Of a DNA stretch of 64,000 nt, positions 7,709 to 18,076 are shown in pieces. The notes below the pieces were generated by a model, which saw only the letters and a list, made by a program, of their open reading frames with translations, ran no database searches and was not told the DNA's origin. The stretch comes from Rossellomorea aquimaris. GTDB lineage: Bacteria > Bacillota > Bacilli > Bacillales > Bacillaceae_B. The DNA is taken from positions 353,158 through 417,157 of the forward strand of contig NZ_QNRJ01000001.1 in assembly GCF_003315075.1 (NCBI RefSeq). The letters are read 5' to 3'. Within the stretch, counting starts at the first letter, position 1. Every line of letters starts with the position of its first letter. The position numbers were made by a program, and so were the translations under genes.

Positions 7709-9012
7709 TTACGAAGCTTTCTGCTCATTCAACACAACATTGAGCTTTCGTTTAGAAAACACGTTAAAAAACAAATTCAGTCCAATGGCTGTCATACTTC
7801 CAGCAACAATCCCGTTATCCGTCAAGATTCGGATGCTGGATGGCATTTGAGCAAATAATTCCGGAACAGCGGTTACACCTAATCCCATTCCTACTGAACA
7901 GGCAATGATCAATAGATTTTCTTGAGATGCAAAATTCACATGACTAAGCATCTTAATCCCATACGCTACGACCATCCCGAACATGGCCACCATCGCCCCG
8001 CCCAATACTGAAGCAGGAATCACTGTCGTTAAAGCACCGATCTTTGGTACCAATCCAAGGATCACGAGAAATGCTCCTGTTGCATAAATCACACTGTTGC
8101 GCTTCACGCCTGAAAGCTGGACCAAGCCTACGTTTTGTGAATAAGCAGTGTAGGGGAATGCATTGAATAATCCACCCAGTAAGATTGCCAGCCCTTCTGC
8201 ACGGTAGCCCTTTGATAAATCCTCTTCTGAAACCTCATTATCGGTGATATCAGCCAGAGCAAAATAAACTCCTGTAGATTCTACCAAACTCACCATGGCT
8301 ACTAATATCATGGTGAGGATTGCCGTTATTTCAAACGTCGGCATGCCAAAGTAAAAGGGTTTTGCCATATGAAACCAGGAGGCATCCCCAACAGCACTAA
8401 AATCTACTTTTCCCAAAACAAATGCGACGGCTGTTCCTGCCATCAATCCCAGTAAAATGGAGACAGAGCGAACAAAACCGGTGAAAAATTTATAGAGGAC
8501 TAAAATAAAGAACAACGTTCCAAAAGCAAGAGACAAATTTTCCAATGAACCGAAATCAGCACTCCCTTGTCCACCTGCCATATTATTCATGGCTACTGGA
8601 ATCAAGGTAATCCCTATGATCGTTACTACAGAGCCAGTCACTACAGGAGGGAAGAAACGAACCAGTTTCCCAAAGTACTTACTGATTACAACAACGAATA
8701 ACCCTGAAACCAGTATCGAACCGTAGATCGCCGAAATTCCATACTGCCCGCCAATCGCAATCATGGGCCCTACAGCCGTAAACGTACATCCGAGTACGAC
8801 CGGAAGTCCTATCCCAAAGAAACGATTCTTCCATACTTGCAATAAGGTGGCGATTCCGCACATGAAGATATCAATGGAAACCAGATAAGTGAGCTCTTCT
8901 CCCGTTAATCCTAATGCTCCTCCTACGATCAGTGGAACGATGACCGCTCCCGCATACATCGCGAGAACGTGCTGAATACCGAGTGACGCCAGTTTAATTG
9001 GCTGATTTTTCA

Positions 9013-9013
<1 letters not shown>
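7709..9013 (-). CDS. pbuX: Xanthine permease PbuX
   Basis: Nucleobase:cation symporter-2 family uptake system for xanthine, 434 residues with 12-14 membrane segments. It begins KLASLGIQHVLAMYAGAVIV, typical of NCS2 carriers, and carries the substrate-site region LVESTGVYFALADIT near residue 245. Its ATG overlaps the xpt stop by one base (TAATG), so the two are translationally coupled. Order and control match B. subtilis xpt-pbuX. Confidence 0.93.
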
Positions 9014-9615
<602 letters not shown>

Positions 9616-9641
9616 TTACAGTAATAGAACCTGGAAGTCTA

Positions 9642-9808
9642 CAAAAAAACCCAAAGGCTATTGTCCTCTGGCTAGAGTGAGACAATGACCTTTGGGTTAG
9701 GCAAAGAGCGTCCGTATAAACGGACAATCCATTGCTCACTCATAGTCGGATCATTTACGGTAATCCGGTAGAAACTCGCGAGCCATATCCCCGCTATTAT
9801 ATGAGTGA
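9642..9808 (-). promoter_or_regulatory. Guanine-type purine riboswitch of xpt-pbuX
   Basis: On the minus strand 9808-9736 carries the purine aptamer: P1 arms CACTCATATAAT and CTATGAGTG, loop GGATATGGC, and TTTCTACCGG/ACCGTAAATG. The specificity base in the P1-adjacent junction is C (CCGACTATG), which indicates guanine rather than adenine. Downstream (9699-9642) AACCCAAAGG...CCTTTGGGTT plus seven Ts form a terminator. Its left arm contains CATTGTCTCACTC, complementary to GAGTGAGCAATG from the 3' side of P1, giving an anti-terminator. Purine excess should therefore stop transcription. Confidence 0.95.
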
Positions 9809-9834
9809 AAACAAATATTGATTTGATATTGGAT

Positions 9835-9863
9835 AGTATAACGGGAACTCATCCGTTTGTAAA
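9835..9863 (-). promoter_or_regulatory. Sigma-A promoter of xpt-pbuX
   Basis: On the minus strand TTTACA and TATACT are separated by exactly 17 bases, just upstream of the riboswitch. Confidence 0.8.
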
Positions 9864-9916
9864 GATTCATTTCTTAACAATATGTACATTTTTCACAAAA
9901 ATGTTCGTATAATGAG

Positions 9917-9954
9917 CAAACGGGCATAAAGGTACATCCCCTTTACACCCGTTC
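9917..9954 (-). terminator. Hairpin at the end of the sulfate/siroheme operon
   Basis: On the minus strand ACGGGTGTAAAGG pairs with CCTTTATGCCCGT (with G-T pairs). The left arm includes the sirC stop codon. The T-tract is weak (TTGC), so termination may be incomplete. Confidence 0.5.
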
Positions 9955-10494
9955 AGAAAGTTCCTGTAATAGCTTCCTTTTCTCCCCTTCAGAGTAGTCT
10001 GATGCCTTGATTTCTCTTCTCTTAGAGGCAATGAAAGCAAGCTTTTCTATATAGCTATCATCAAATCGTTGGAAGATTTGATTGGTAAGTTTTTTAGCTA
10101 AGAATGGACTTGCTCCGCCGGTTGAAACGGCAATCGTTAAATTCCCTTTCTGTCTAAAGGAGACCATCTGCATATTTCCGCAATCCCCATCATCCACCAC
10201 GCATAAAAGTTGATTTTCTTCAGAGTGAATTTTTACCTGTTCATTCACCCATCGTTCATTCGTGGCAGCGATGACGATAAAAGCATCTCGTAAATCATCA
10301 GGTTCCACTTCTCTTTTTACCCATAGAATTCTTTTTTCTTCATGTAACGCTTGAATTCCATCAACAGCGTCAGGACTGATGACTGTTATCATCGCTCCTT
10401 GCTCTAGAAATACAGAGAGCTTCCGATATGCCACTTTCCCTCCGCCTACAATCGTAACTCGTTTTCCGTTGACATCAATCATGACAGGCAGCAT
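9943..10494 (-). CDS. sirC: Precorrin-2 dehydrogenase (siroheme synthase N-domain)
   Basis: NAD-dependent oxidation of precorrin-2 to sirohydrochlorin, 183 residues, equivalent to Bacillus YlnF/SirC and the CysG N-terminal domain. The Rossmann motif VTIVGGGKVAYRK is near residue 14, and AVSTGGASPFLAKKLT near residue 125 is the family signature. The start at ATG 10494 follows AGAGGAG and overlaps the sirB end by 20 bases; a frame extension ten codons upstream lacks support. Last gene of the operon. Confidence 0.9.
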   Translation of the reverse strand: MLPVMIDVNGKRVTIVGGGKVAYRKLSVFLEQGAMITVISPDAVDGIQALHEEKRILWVKREVEPDDLRDAFIVIAATNERWVNEQVKIHSEENQLLCVVDDGDCGNMQMVSFRQKGNLTIAVSTGGASPFLAKKLTNQIFQRFDDSYIEKLAFIASKRREIKASDYSEGEKRKLLQELSERV

Positions 10495-11230
10495 ATGATT
10501 CTCCTCTATCACAAAGGCTTTCATTCACACGATCCAGGAATGCTTCTTCCACAAGGGGGTCATACCCTAAATAATCACCCAGAATGATATGCTCATTGTC
10601 CGTTTTGTTAATCTCTCTTTCAATTCCTTTCATGAGTAACCCGGTAAACAGCAAGTAGGGAATGAAAATGACGTTTCTCTCTGTATTCCTGACAGATTCC
10701 AAGGTCTCTGAAAAGCTTGGTGAGGCCGCTGTTAAGTAACAGGTCCTTACATCTGCTAACTTTGTCTTTCGATGCACAAGTTCGGCCAGGGCTCCTAAGT
10801 CCTTTGTAACATCGGGGTCTGAACTTCCTCTCCCTATTAATACGGCAACGGTGGAAGAGTCAATTGGAGCAGCATCGTGTATTTTCTTTATCACACTTTC
10901 AGCCATTTTATCGTGAACCCCAATAGGCTTACCATACGTTACCGTAATCCAAGGATAGGTTTGTTGACAGTTTTGAATTTCATCTGGAATGTCTTTTTTG
11001 GCATGAACCGCCGTCAAGAGGAGTAGGGGAACGACGGAAACGTGGGAAGCTCCTTTTTCCACGCATGCTTTAAACCCTTCTTCAATGGAAGGTGATGCAA
11101 GCTCAAGAAAGCTTATTTCCTGGATTTCCGCTTCCACTTGGTTCTGGCACCTTTTAATAAAATCAATGGCTTCTTCACGGGCTTTCGCAATACGACTTCC
11201 ATGGCACACGTATAAGATCGCACGTGTCAT
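10475..11230 (-). CDS. sirB: Sirohydrochlorin ferrochelatase (CbiX/SirB type)
   Basis: Inserts Fe2+ into sirohydrochlorin to make siroheme for the sulfite reductase of the same operon. 251 residues; the N-terminal ILYVCHGSRIAKAREEA carries the metal-binding His, and VPLLLLTAVHAKKDIP carries the second His. The length indicates the two-domain CbiX-long form. Its ATG directly abuts the sumT stop codon. Confidence 0.9.
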   Translation of the reverse strand: MTRAILYVCHGSRIAKAREEAIDFIKRCQNQVEAEIQEISFLELASPSIEEGFKACVEKGASHVSVVPLLLLTAVHAKKDIPDEIQNCQQTYPWITVTYGKPIGVHDKMAESVIKKIHDAAPIDSSTVAVLIGRGSSDPDVTKDLGALAELVHRKTKLADVRTCYLTAASPSFSETLESVRNTERNVIFIPYLLFTGLLMKGIEREINKTDNEHIILGDYLGYDPLVEEAFLDRVNESLCDRGESYAACHD

Positions 11231-12007
11231 TTAAAGTGCCTCGCTCATGATCGATTTCTTATCAAACCTTTCTTCAAACCATTGAATCTTCTCCCGGAAA
11301 CGGACCACTTCTCCCACGATGATCATGCTTGGATTCTCAATCTTCTCTGTTTTCACAATATCGATTATCGTATCCAGTGTCCCGGTCACGGTTCTTTGCA
11401 CTTCTGTTGTTCCCCAGTGGACCAGTGCCACAGGAGTTTCCTTGCACTTACCGTTTTGAATGAGCTTTTCTTTAATGTAAGGGAGATTCCCCACCCCCAT
11501 ATAAATGGCCAGGGTATCGATTCCTTTGGCCAGACTTTCCCACTTTTCATCTTCTTGTTGATTATTTTGTTTATGTCCCGTAACAAAGGCGACACTTGAA
11601 CTGGCTTCCCGGTGTGTAACGGGAATCCCTGCGTAGGCAGCCGCTGCTATACCCGAAGTGATACCAGGGACGATTTCAAAGGGAATCCCTTTTTTTGCAA
11701 GGGCTTCCGCTTCTTCACCCCCCCTTCCAAATACGAAGGGGTCCCCTCCTTTCAATCTCACCACTACCTTGCCGCTGGCAGCATAACGAACGAGAAAATG
11801 ATTGATCGTATCTTGTTTCATCGTATGATAGTTTGGCAGTTTCCCGCAGTATATCAAGTCGGCTCCTTTTTTCGCATAGGAGAGAAGCTCTTTATTCACC
11901 AGCCGGTCATATAAAATGACATCTGCTTTTTGTATGGATTTCAATGCTTTTAATGTGATTAATTCAGGATCTCCAGGACCCGCTCCAACCAAGTAAACCT
12001 TCCCCAT
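11231..12007 (-). CDS. sumT: Uroporphyrinogen-III C-methyltransferase
   Basis: SAM-dependent double methylation of uroporphyrinogen III to precorrin-2, first committed step to siroheme. 258 residues; signatures VYLVGAGPGDPELITLKA at the N-terminus, VVRLKGGDPFVFGRGGEEAE near residue 83 and GIPVTHREASSS near 130. Same position as ylnD in the B. subtilis cysH operon. It consumes SAM, the ligand of the operon riboswitch. Confidence 0.94.
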   Translation of the reverse strand: MGKVYLVGAGPGDPELITLKALKSIQKADVILYDRLVNKELLSYAKKGADLIYCGKLPNYHTMKQDTINHFLVRYAASGKVVVRLKGGDPFVFGRGGEEAEALAKKGIPFEIVPGITSGIAAAAYAGIPVTHREASSSVAFVTGHKQNNQQEDEKWESLAKGIDTLAIYMGVGNLPYIKEKLIQNGKCKETPVALVHWGTTEVQRTVTGTLDTIIDIVKTEKIENPSMIIVGEVVRFREKIQWFEERFDKKSIMSEAL

Positions 12008-12020
12008 TTATCCTGCCTCC

Positions 12021-12245
12021 TTAAGATTTGATGATTGTTTCCTGTTCATGCAGAACAAACCCTGCACCATTCCCACGGATTCTACGTTTCTCGTAAAGAG
12101 AGATGTCTACCACATCAGGCTTTTTCAAAAAATACTTCTCTAATTCAATTTCTACTAGATCAAAGGCTTTCTCATCTGATTCAGCCGCTACTACGACAAT
12201 CGTGACGAACTCGTGAGTAGTCACTTCAAATCGATATAAGTTCAT
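12021..12245 (-). CDS. DUF3906 family small protein
   Basis: 74 residues starting MNLYRFEVTTHEFVTIVVVA, then a DEKAFDLVEIELEKYFLK helix and ISLYEKRRIRGNGAGFVL. I recognise the pattern as DUF3906, a Bacillaceae family of unknown function. It sits 13 bases from each neighbour, between sir and sumT, so a role in sulfite reductase or siroheme delivery is plausible but unproven. Confidence 0.75.
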   Translation of the reverse strand: MNLYRFEVTTHEFVTIVVVAAESDEKAFDLVEIELEKYFLKKPDVVDISLYEKRRIRGNGAGFVLHEQETIIKS

Positions 12246-12258
12246 CCAGTATGCCTCC

Positions 12259-13869
12259 TTACGCTTCCTGAAGTAATTGATCTAACGATTCTTGAAGGGG
12301 AGCGGTACCGACCCGATTGATATAGTCAAAAAAGTCTTCTCCCGGTGCTTTTGTTTGTTTAAAATGAAGGAGCAATTGCTTGACCACCCCTGTCAGGTTG
12401 CCTGCTTCCACTTTCCCTTTTAACTTTTCATTCAGTTTTCCGCCGTCTTGAAGAGTTCCTCCGACGTATATTTCAAATGCTTCGATCATCTTCTTATCTT
12501 TTGTTCTCATTTTAATTCCTTGTAACCCGATATCGGCGATTTGTCGTTGGCCGCATGAATTCGGGCATCCTACCATGTGGATTCTGACAGGGACATCCAA
12601 TGAAAGTTCCTGATCCAATTGATTGGCGATTTGTCTCATCCGTTCCTTCGTTTCCACTAAAGCGAGATTACAATATTCGATCCCTGTGCATGATACGGAA
12701 TACCCGATGAAGGATAGGGGACTCGTCGAAATGCGATCAAAGATTTTCTCAGAAAGCAAAGCATCAACATGTTCATCTGGTATGTTGGGGATGATGAGAT
12801 TTTGAGAATTACAGTTTCTCAGTTCTCCATTCCCGTATTTCCTGGAAATCCTCGCAAGTTCATACACTTCTTCAGAATTCAAGCGCCCAACCGGTACATT
12901 CAACCCCACATAATTGAGTCCTTCCTGTTTCTGTGGATGTACTCCGTAGAAATACCCTGCATTCCAACCTTCTACGGCATCAACTCCCGCAGGTAAAAGC
13001 TCAACATACTGTAATAGCGTTTCCTTGAATTTCTCTGGACCCCAATCTGCCATTAAAAATTTCAACCGGGCCAAATGCCTTTTTTCCCGATAACCGAAGT
13101 CACGGAAAATCGTGGTGACGGCTATCGCAACTTCCTTCACTTGGTGAGGAAGGATGAAAACATCCAACTCCTGGGCGAGGAATGGTCTGGCGGCCAATCC
13201 TCCACCGATCTTCAAATGGAAGCCGACTTCTTCTTTACCGTCAATCAGCTTTTTTGCCGGAACAAAGGAAACACAATTGATTTCAGCATTCGACGCATTC
13301 TTGATATTTGCGGAGATGGCTACTTTATATTTCCGAGGTAAATTTGAAAAATCTTCGTTGTGCTGGAAGAAATCATATACGTCTTTCACAATGCTCCTTG
13401 TATCGAAAAGTTCATCAGGGTCGATTCCTGCCAGGGGATTCCCGACGATATTACGTGTGATATCCCCACATGCACCGGCAGAAGACAATCCGACCTTCTC
13501 CAGACGATTAAAGATGTCGGGAATCTGTTCGATCTTCAACCAGTGAAATTGGATCGCCTGGCGGGTGGTGATGTCATAAACGTCTCTTCCATACTCTTTA
13601 CAAATGGCAGCAAGTTCCCGTGCCTGTTCATAGGTCAGGATGCCCGACGGGACGTTCACTCTCATCATGAAATAGCCGTCTTCCTTTGGTCTTTGCAGAT
13701 ACAAACCTGCCCATTTAAACTTATCCCACTCTTCTTTCGGAATCGAAGAGAATCCGTTTTCCGCATAATATGGAATATCTTCAAAGATAGACAACCCGTC
13801 TTTCTCCAGTTTCCATTGTTCCGTTTTGTTCAATTTCTCATTTGACTCCCATGATTTTGAATATGCCAT
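12259..13869 (-). CDS. Siroheme/[4Fe-4S] sulfite (or nitrite) reductase, ferredoxin type
   Basis: 536-residue single-chain reductase for the six-electron reduction of sulfite to sulfide. The cofactor ligands are visible as SCTGIEYC (C-x5-C) near residue 395 and GCPNSCGQ (C-x3-C) near residue 434. Ferredoxin-like halves YFMMRVNVPSG and the mirrored later region are present. It resembles ferredoxin-dependent NirA/Sir rather than the CysI subunit, and no cysJ flavoprotein lies in the operon. Sulfate-assimilation context favours sulfite as substrate. Confidence 0.88.
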   Translation of the reverse strand: MAYSKSWESNEKLNKTEQWKLEKDGLSIFEDIPYYAENGFSSIPKEEWDKFKWAGLYLQRPKEDGYFMMRVNVPSGILTYEQARELAAICKEYGRDVYDITTRQAIQFHWLKIEQIPDIFNRLEKVGLSSAGACGDITRNIVGNPLAGIDPDELFDTRSIVKDVYDFFQHNEDFSNLPRKYKVAISANIKNASNAEINCVSFVPAKKLIDGKEEVGFHLKIGGGLAARPFLAQELDVFILPHQVKEVAIAVTTIFRDFGYREKRHLARLKFLMADWGPEKFKETLLQYVELLPAGVDAVEGWNAGYFYGVHPQKQEGLNYVGLNVPVGRLNSEEVYELARISRKYGNGELRNCNSQNLIIPNIPDEHVDALLSEKIFDRISTSPLSFIGYSVSCTGIEYCNLALVETKERMRQIANQLDQELSLDVPVRIHMVGCPNSCGQRQIADIGLQGIKMRTKDKKMIEAFEIYVGGTLQDGGKLNEKLKGKVEAGNLTGVVKQLLLHFKQTKAPGEDFFDYINRVGTAPLQESLDQLLQEA

Positions 13870-13882
13870 GCTTTTCTCCCCC

Positions 13883-14485
13883 TTAAATAAGCTGTTTTTG
13901 ATTCAATACAGTTAGTAAGTACTCCACGCATTCTTCAATTGAATGTTTCTCTGTATCCAGTACCACTTCCGGTTTTTCAGGCGCTTCATAAGGAGCACTG
14001 ATTCCCGTAAAATGAGTGATTTCCTTGTTACGTGCTTTTTTGTACAAGCCTTTCGGATCGCGCTTTTCACATTCTTCTAAAGAACAATGCACATAAACTT
14101 CGATAAATTCATCCGTCTCCACTAAATTTCGTACGAGAGCACGATCTTCCCTGTAGGGTGAAATAAAGGCTGTCAGCACAATTTGGCCGCTGTCGATGAA
14201 AAGTTTGGACACCTCGCCGATTCTCCTGATATTCTCCTTGCGATCTTCTTCCTTAAATCCCAGATCATGATTTAATCCATGACGGACATTATCACCGTCC
14301 AGAACATAGACTTGTTTTCCTTGTTCGAAAAGGGAGTGGGACAATGCATTGGCGACACTCGATTTCCCTGAAGCGGATAAACCTGTGAACCATAAAATAA
14401 AGCTTTGATGTCCATTTTTATTTCGTCTCTCCCGTTTCGTTACTGCGGTTTCATGCCATACGATGTTTTCTGTTTTTTCATTCAA
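13883..14485 (-). CDS. cysC: Adenylylsulfate kinase
   Basis: Phosphorylates APS to PAPS. 200 residues; Walker [15 protein letters not shown] near residue 34, the [15 protein letters not shown] substrate motif near 60, and [12 protein letters not shown] later on, all typical of CysC. It lies 13 bases after sat and 13 before the reductase gene, consistent with one transcript. Confidence 0.94.
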   Translation of the reverse strand: MNEKTENIVWHETAVTKRERRNKNGHQSFILWFTGLSASGKSSVANALSHSLFEQGKQVYVLDGDNVRHGLNHDLGFKEEDRKENIRRIGEVSKLFIDSGQIVLTAFISPYREDRALVRNLVETDEFIEVYVHCSLEECEKRDPKGLYKKARNKEITHFTGISAPYEAPEKPEVVLDTEKHSIEECVEYLLTVLNQKQLI

Positions 14486-14498
14486 CCCTGTACCCTCC

Positions 14499-15647
14499 TT
14501 AAATCGTTTGTCCAGCTTCTTGTTTTAAACCTCTAATTAACACTTCGATCACTTCAGGGCGACTGAACGTTGAAGGGGGGACTTCCCCGTTACGGAGCAT
14601 CCCTCTCACTTTTGTCCCTGATAAAATAACGTGATCGGTCTTATCATGAGGACATGTTTTCGTAGTCGCCATCCCTTCGCATCTCTCACAGTAGAAACTA
14701 TGCTCGAAGCGGAGAGGGGTAATCCCTATCTCTTCTTCATCGAACTGATCAAATATTTTCTGTGCATCATAGGTACCATAATAATCACCAACACCGGCAT
14801 GATCTCTCCCGACGATAAAATGCGTGCATCCATAATTTTTTCGTACCAGTGCATGGAAGATGGCTTCCCTTGGACCGGCGTACCTCATGGCAGCAGGGAA
14901 GACTCCTAAAAACACACGATCTTTAGGGTAATAGTTCTGTAATAGAACTTCATAGCTCTCCATTCTGATGCCCGCTGAGATATCATCCGCCTTTGTTTCG
15001 CCAACCAACGGATTTAAGAAGAGTGCATCCACGGTTTCCAATGCCGTTTTCTGAATATACTCATGGGCCCTGTGAACAGGATTTCTCGTTTGGAAACCGA
15101 CAATCGTTTTCCATCCCTTTTCCTTAAACAACTTTCTCGTTTCACTTGGGTCAAATGTATACTCGTTGAACGGTTTGGAAAGACGTTTAATGAGGCTTAT
15201 CTTCCCACCTACATACACATCTCCACGTTGGAATAGTTTCTTGACACCTGGATGATCCTCGTCGGTCGTTCCGTATACGAGAAGGGCTTCTTTCTGTTTG
15301 TCTGGTTCATAAATATCCTCGACTTCAATGAGGCCATATGTTTCTCCCTTATAAACAAGGCGGCTCTTTAAGCCTTTCTTTACGTCTCCTGCTTTTTCTT
15401 TTGCAATGGGCAGGGTAATCGGGATGCTCCACACGCTGCCGTTTCGCAAACGTAAACTTTCTACTACATGTTGATAATCGACTTCGGTCAAGAATCCATT
15501 TATAGGACTGTATGCGCCTATCCCAATGAGTTCCAAATCACTTAACGCGGTTTCGTCTAACGGGATCTCATGGAGAATATCCTCATAGGGTTCCTCTGGT
15601 AAATATGATTGAACAAGCGTTCCTCCGTGGGGCTGTAAACTCATCAT
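14499..15647 (-). CDS. sat: Sulfate adenylyltransferase
   Basis: ATP sulfurylase making APS from sulfate and ATP, 382 residues, dissimilatory/Bacillus homo-oligomer type. Catalytic motif [16 protein letters not shown] near residue 185, [12 protein letters not shown] near 278 and a [15 protein letters not shown] zinc-like cluster near 315. Two consecutive ATGs follow TAAGGAGGAT, and either could start. Confidence 0.95.
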   Translation of the reverse strand: MMSLQPHGGTLVQSYLPEEPYEDILHEIPLDETALSDLELIGIGAYSPINGFLTEVDYQHVVESLRLRNGSVWSIPITLPIAKEKAGDVKKGLKSRLVYKGETYGLIEVEDIYEPDKQKEALLVYGTTDEDHPGVKKLFQRGDVYVGGKISLIKRLSKPFNEYTFDPSETRKLFKEKGWKTIVGFQTRNPVHRAHEYIQKTALETVDALFLNPLVGETKADDISAGIRMESYEVLLQNYYPKDRVFLGVFPAAMRYAGPREAIFHALVRKNYGCTHFIVGRDHAGVGDYYGTYDAQKIFDQFDEEEIGITPLRFEHSFYCERCEGMATTKTCPHDKTDHVILSGTKVRGMLRNGEVPPSTFSRPEVIEVLIRGLKQEAGQTI

Positions 15648-15685
15648 TTATCCTCCTTAACATATTGTTTTAATCGGAATTAAGA

Positions 15686-16750
15686 TTAAATTCCGCCTCC
15701 GTCTCCGTGAACGGATCGCCTTTCTTCGTTAATCACACGCATGAGGGATAGTGCTCCCACAGTAGCGATAATGACACTTATCGGAACCACGATCGAATAC
15801 AGATCGCTATCGATCACGAGCTTCACTAAAAAATATGAAATACTGAGTGAAATCAGGGGAGAGACCACCCATATTTTGACGATTTTTTTGACGATTTTCT
15901 TTTGCAGCATATGTTTACCGTTCTTCGCCATCCCGAGGCCAATGATCGAGGACGAAGTAACCTGAGTCAGCGGGATCGGTAATCCATACAGTGAGCTCAC
16001 CATCACAAGGATCGCTCCTGTAGAGGAAATGACAATTCCTTCGGCTTTTGAATAGTGTGTAATTTTTTTCCCGTTGGTTTCCACTACTTTTTTCCCCAGT
16101 AAGATCGCTCCGAGGGCAACGAATAAACCACCCAGCCAAATCCCCCGGGAAGGAGACAGTAAACCCGCACCCACCAATGGACCGACGGCGTTGGCTACAT
16201 TATTCATCCCTGCAGAAAAGGCTTCAAAGAACCCGGCGATGATCAAAAGGTACGCAAGCCACCTTTTTTCAAAATGGTAACCACGCTTTTCAAGTTTTAC
16301 TATACCTATGCCGAATACCCATGTAACCCCGAAGGCAATGACCGGGACAATCACCCAGAATGACATAATCGTCAATAGTGACTTCACATATAGAACTTGA
16401 TATGCGACTCCGACGCCTACAACCGCTCCGACCGTAACTTCACTTGTAGACAGCGGAATTCCGATCACATTTGCCAGAAACAAGGATACGGTGGCGGATA
16501 ACAAAATGATGACCACGATTTTGATGGAGAGTACATGCTGCGGGATAATCCCCGAACTAATGGTTTTAACTACTTCTCCGCCACCCAGAACCGCTCCGCT
16601 CAGGACCCCTGCAGCGCAGATCCATAATGAATTCCTGATGTTTTTTATTGCTCCTGCACCATATGCAACCCCCATCGATGCTGCCGCTCCGCTGGCACCA
16701 ATGTTCATAGCGAAGAACAAACTTATGATCAGGGCGAATATTTCAAGCAA
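15686..16750 (-). CDS. cysP: Sulfate permease CysP (PiT family)
   Basis: Inorganic phosphate transporter-type permease that acts as sulfate carrier in Bacillus. 354 residues with about ten membrane segments. The two inverted PiT signatures are visible: NIGASGAAASMGVAYGAGAI near residue 16 and MNNVANAVGPLVGAGLLS near residue 180. The start is a TTG at 16750 placed 6 bases after GAGGTGA. It lies between cysH and sat as in B. subtilis. Confidence 0.9.
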   Translation of the reverse strand: MLEIFALIISLFFAMNIGASGAAASMGVAYGAGAIKNIRNSLWICAAGVLSGAVLGGGEVVKTISSGIIPQHVLSIKIVVIILLSATVSLFLANVIGIPLSTSEVTVGAVVGVGVAYQVLYVKSLLTIMSFWVIVPVIAFGVTWVFGIGIVKLEKRGYHFEKRWLAYLLIIAGFFEAFSAGMNNVANAVGPLVGAGLLSPSRGIWLGGLFVALGAILLGKKVVETNGKKITHYSKAEGIVISSTGAILVMVSSLYGLPIPLTQVTSSSIIGLGMAKNGKHMLQKKIVKKIVKIWVVSPLISLSISYFLVKLVIDSDLYSIVVPISVIIATVGALSLMRVINEERRSVHGDGGGI

Positions 16751-16765
16751 GGGATGTCACCTCTT

Positions 16766-17464
16766 TTAATGAAGACCGCATTCGGTTTTCCCTTTTCCTT
16801 TCCATCTTCCGGAGCGGAGATCATTGATGTCTATGGCTTGCGTTGTACAATGGGAGCATCCGATACTTGGATACCCATGATCATGAAGTGGATTATAGGA
16901 TAGGTTATGCTTATGGACATACCTCCAAATCTCCTTCCAGGTCCAGTGAATCAAAGGACAAATCTTAACTGATTGGAACTTGTCGTCCTTATTGATGAAT
17001 TCAACCTGACTTCTTGTAGGTGATTGTTCTCTTCTTAATCCTGAAATCCACGCATTCCCCTTGGATAAGGAATCTTTTAAAGGGTCGAGCTTTCGAATTT
17101 GACAGCATTGGTTCGGATTTCGCTCCCACAACTTATCACCATATGTTTCTGCTTGCTCTTCTAGCGTCAATTCAGGCTTTTTCATATCAATGGTGATACC
17201 AGGATACTTCTCCTTCACCTTTTCAATCGTTTCGTAGGTTTCTTTGAAATGAACACCTGTATCAAGAAATACTATGGTTGCTTTCGGTTGTACTTTGGTT
17301 AGGAGGTCGATTAATACGATCCCTTCTATCCCAAAACTGCATGCATATACGACACTTTTACCATAATGTTCATACGTCCACTCAAGTAAGTTTACCGCTC
17401 CTTTATAGACCGGATCAATTTCAAATTGGACAGATGGTTTTTTCCAAGTTTGATAGGTTAACAT
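16766..17464 (-). CDS. cysH: APS/PAPS reductase
   Basis: Thioredoxin-dependent reduction of activated sulfate to sulfite, 232 residues. [16 protein letters not shown] and [14 protein letters not shown] form the PP-loop region. The C-terminal KGKTECGLH holds the catalytic Cys. CC at NQCCQIRKL and CSHC downstream are the [4Fe-4S] ligands of enzymes that can use APS directly; since cysC is present, PAPS may also be used. First large gene of the SAM-riboswitch operon. Confidence 0.94.
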   Translation of the reverse strand: MLTYQTWKKPSVQFEIDPVYKGAVNLLEWTYEHYGKSVVYACSFGIEGIVLIDLLTKVQPKATIVFLDTGVHFKETYETIEKVKEKYPGITIDMKKPELTLEEQAETYGDKLWERNPNQCCQIRKLDPLKDSLSKGNAWISGLRREQSPTRSQVEFINKDDKFQSVKICPLIHWTWKEIWRYVHKHNLSYNPLHDHGYPSIGCSHCTTQAIDINDLRSGRWKGKGKTECGLH

Positions 17465-17491
17465 GATACACCCCTTTCCCGCTCATCCAAA

Positions 17492-17548
17492 CAAAAAGAG
17501 GCGATAACAAGATAATAGGGATTTCCTTTATCTGTGTTATGCGCCTCT
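17492..17548 (-). terminator. Long hairpin with T-run between yezD and cysH
   Basis: On the minus strand AGAGGCGCATAACACAGATAA pairs imperfectly with TTATCTTGTTATCGCCTCT, followed by TTTTTG. It looks like a second intrinsic terminator or attenuator just after yezD, through which cysH operon transcription would have to read. No separate promoter is visible between it and cysH. Confidence 0.65.
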
Positions 17549-17564
17549 AGTTTGTCTAGTCAGC

Positions 17565-17720
17565 TTATTTAATTCGCACTTTCTCGTTTTTCTCCAATTG
17601 AATGACTTTACCGTCCTGAACCACAATGGTAATCGACCCAAAACTCATCGTCTTCAACATCGATGTGATCTTCTCGACTACTACATCATACTCTGCTTCT
17701 TGATTTTTTTCTTTAGTCAC
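17565..17720 (-). CDS. yezD: YezD family (DUF2292) small protein
   Basis: 51-residue protein starting at GTG 17720 after TTGGGGGAAT. Its second half, SITIVVQDGKVIQLEKNEKV, matches the YezD/DUF2292 pattern (short beta hairpin with VVQDG). It lies directly downstream of the SAM riboswitch terminator and upstream of cysH, so it is the first gene of the sulfur operon. Function unknown; recurrent linkage to sulfur genes suggests a small accessory or regulator. Confidence 0.8.
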   Translation of the reverse strand: MTKEKNQEAEYDVVVEKITSMLKTMSFGSITIVVQDGKVIQLEKNEKVRIK

Positions 17721-17762
17721 ATGATTCCCCCAATTTTCATCTTATCCAGAAAAATCATGAAT

Positions 17763-17912
17763 GAAAAAAACAACTCTCCATTTTGGAAAGTTGTTCAGGT
17801 AAGGATACCTTATCTTCCAAAATGACTTCACATTTTGCTGGAATTAGCACCTTACATTACGTAGGTTGCTGGGCTTCGCGGGGCCAGATCCCTCCACCAC
17901 TCTGGATAAGAG
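17763..17912 (-). promoter_or_regulatory. SAM-I (S-box) riboswitch of the cysH operon
   Basis: The minus strand shows the S-box core: P1 arm CTTATC (paired with GATAAG), AGAGTGGTGGAGGGATCTGGC, then CCCGCGAAGCCCAGCAACC and AAGGTGCTAATTCCAGCAAA. The terminator AACAACTTTCC...GGAGAGTTGTT with a T-run follows at 17795-17763. SAM binding should terminate transcription before yezD and cysH. Confidence 0.95.
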
Positions 17913-17933
17913 TTATTAATTTTAATATTCTAA

Positions 17934-17961
17934 ATAATATCATATTCTGCAGGGAAGTCAA
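17934..17961 (-). promoter_or_regulatory. Sigma-A promoter of the cysH operon
   Basis: On the minus strand TTGACT and TATTAT are separated by 16 bases, ending about 20 bases before the S-box. Confidence 0.65.
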
Positions 17962-18076
17962 CCCGAGTTTTTCTATCGGATTTAAGTCTTTTGACTTATT
18001 TTTCTTTCAAAAGCTTAATACTCTTTATTTCTATTCGTTTTATGAACGCTATAGGACTTTATTTTTACAAGAGTGT

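Noticed and set aside
13360..13845. 161-codon frame antisense to the sulfite reductase
   Set aside because: Lies wholly opposite a conserved gene; no ribosome site or family match.
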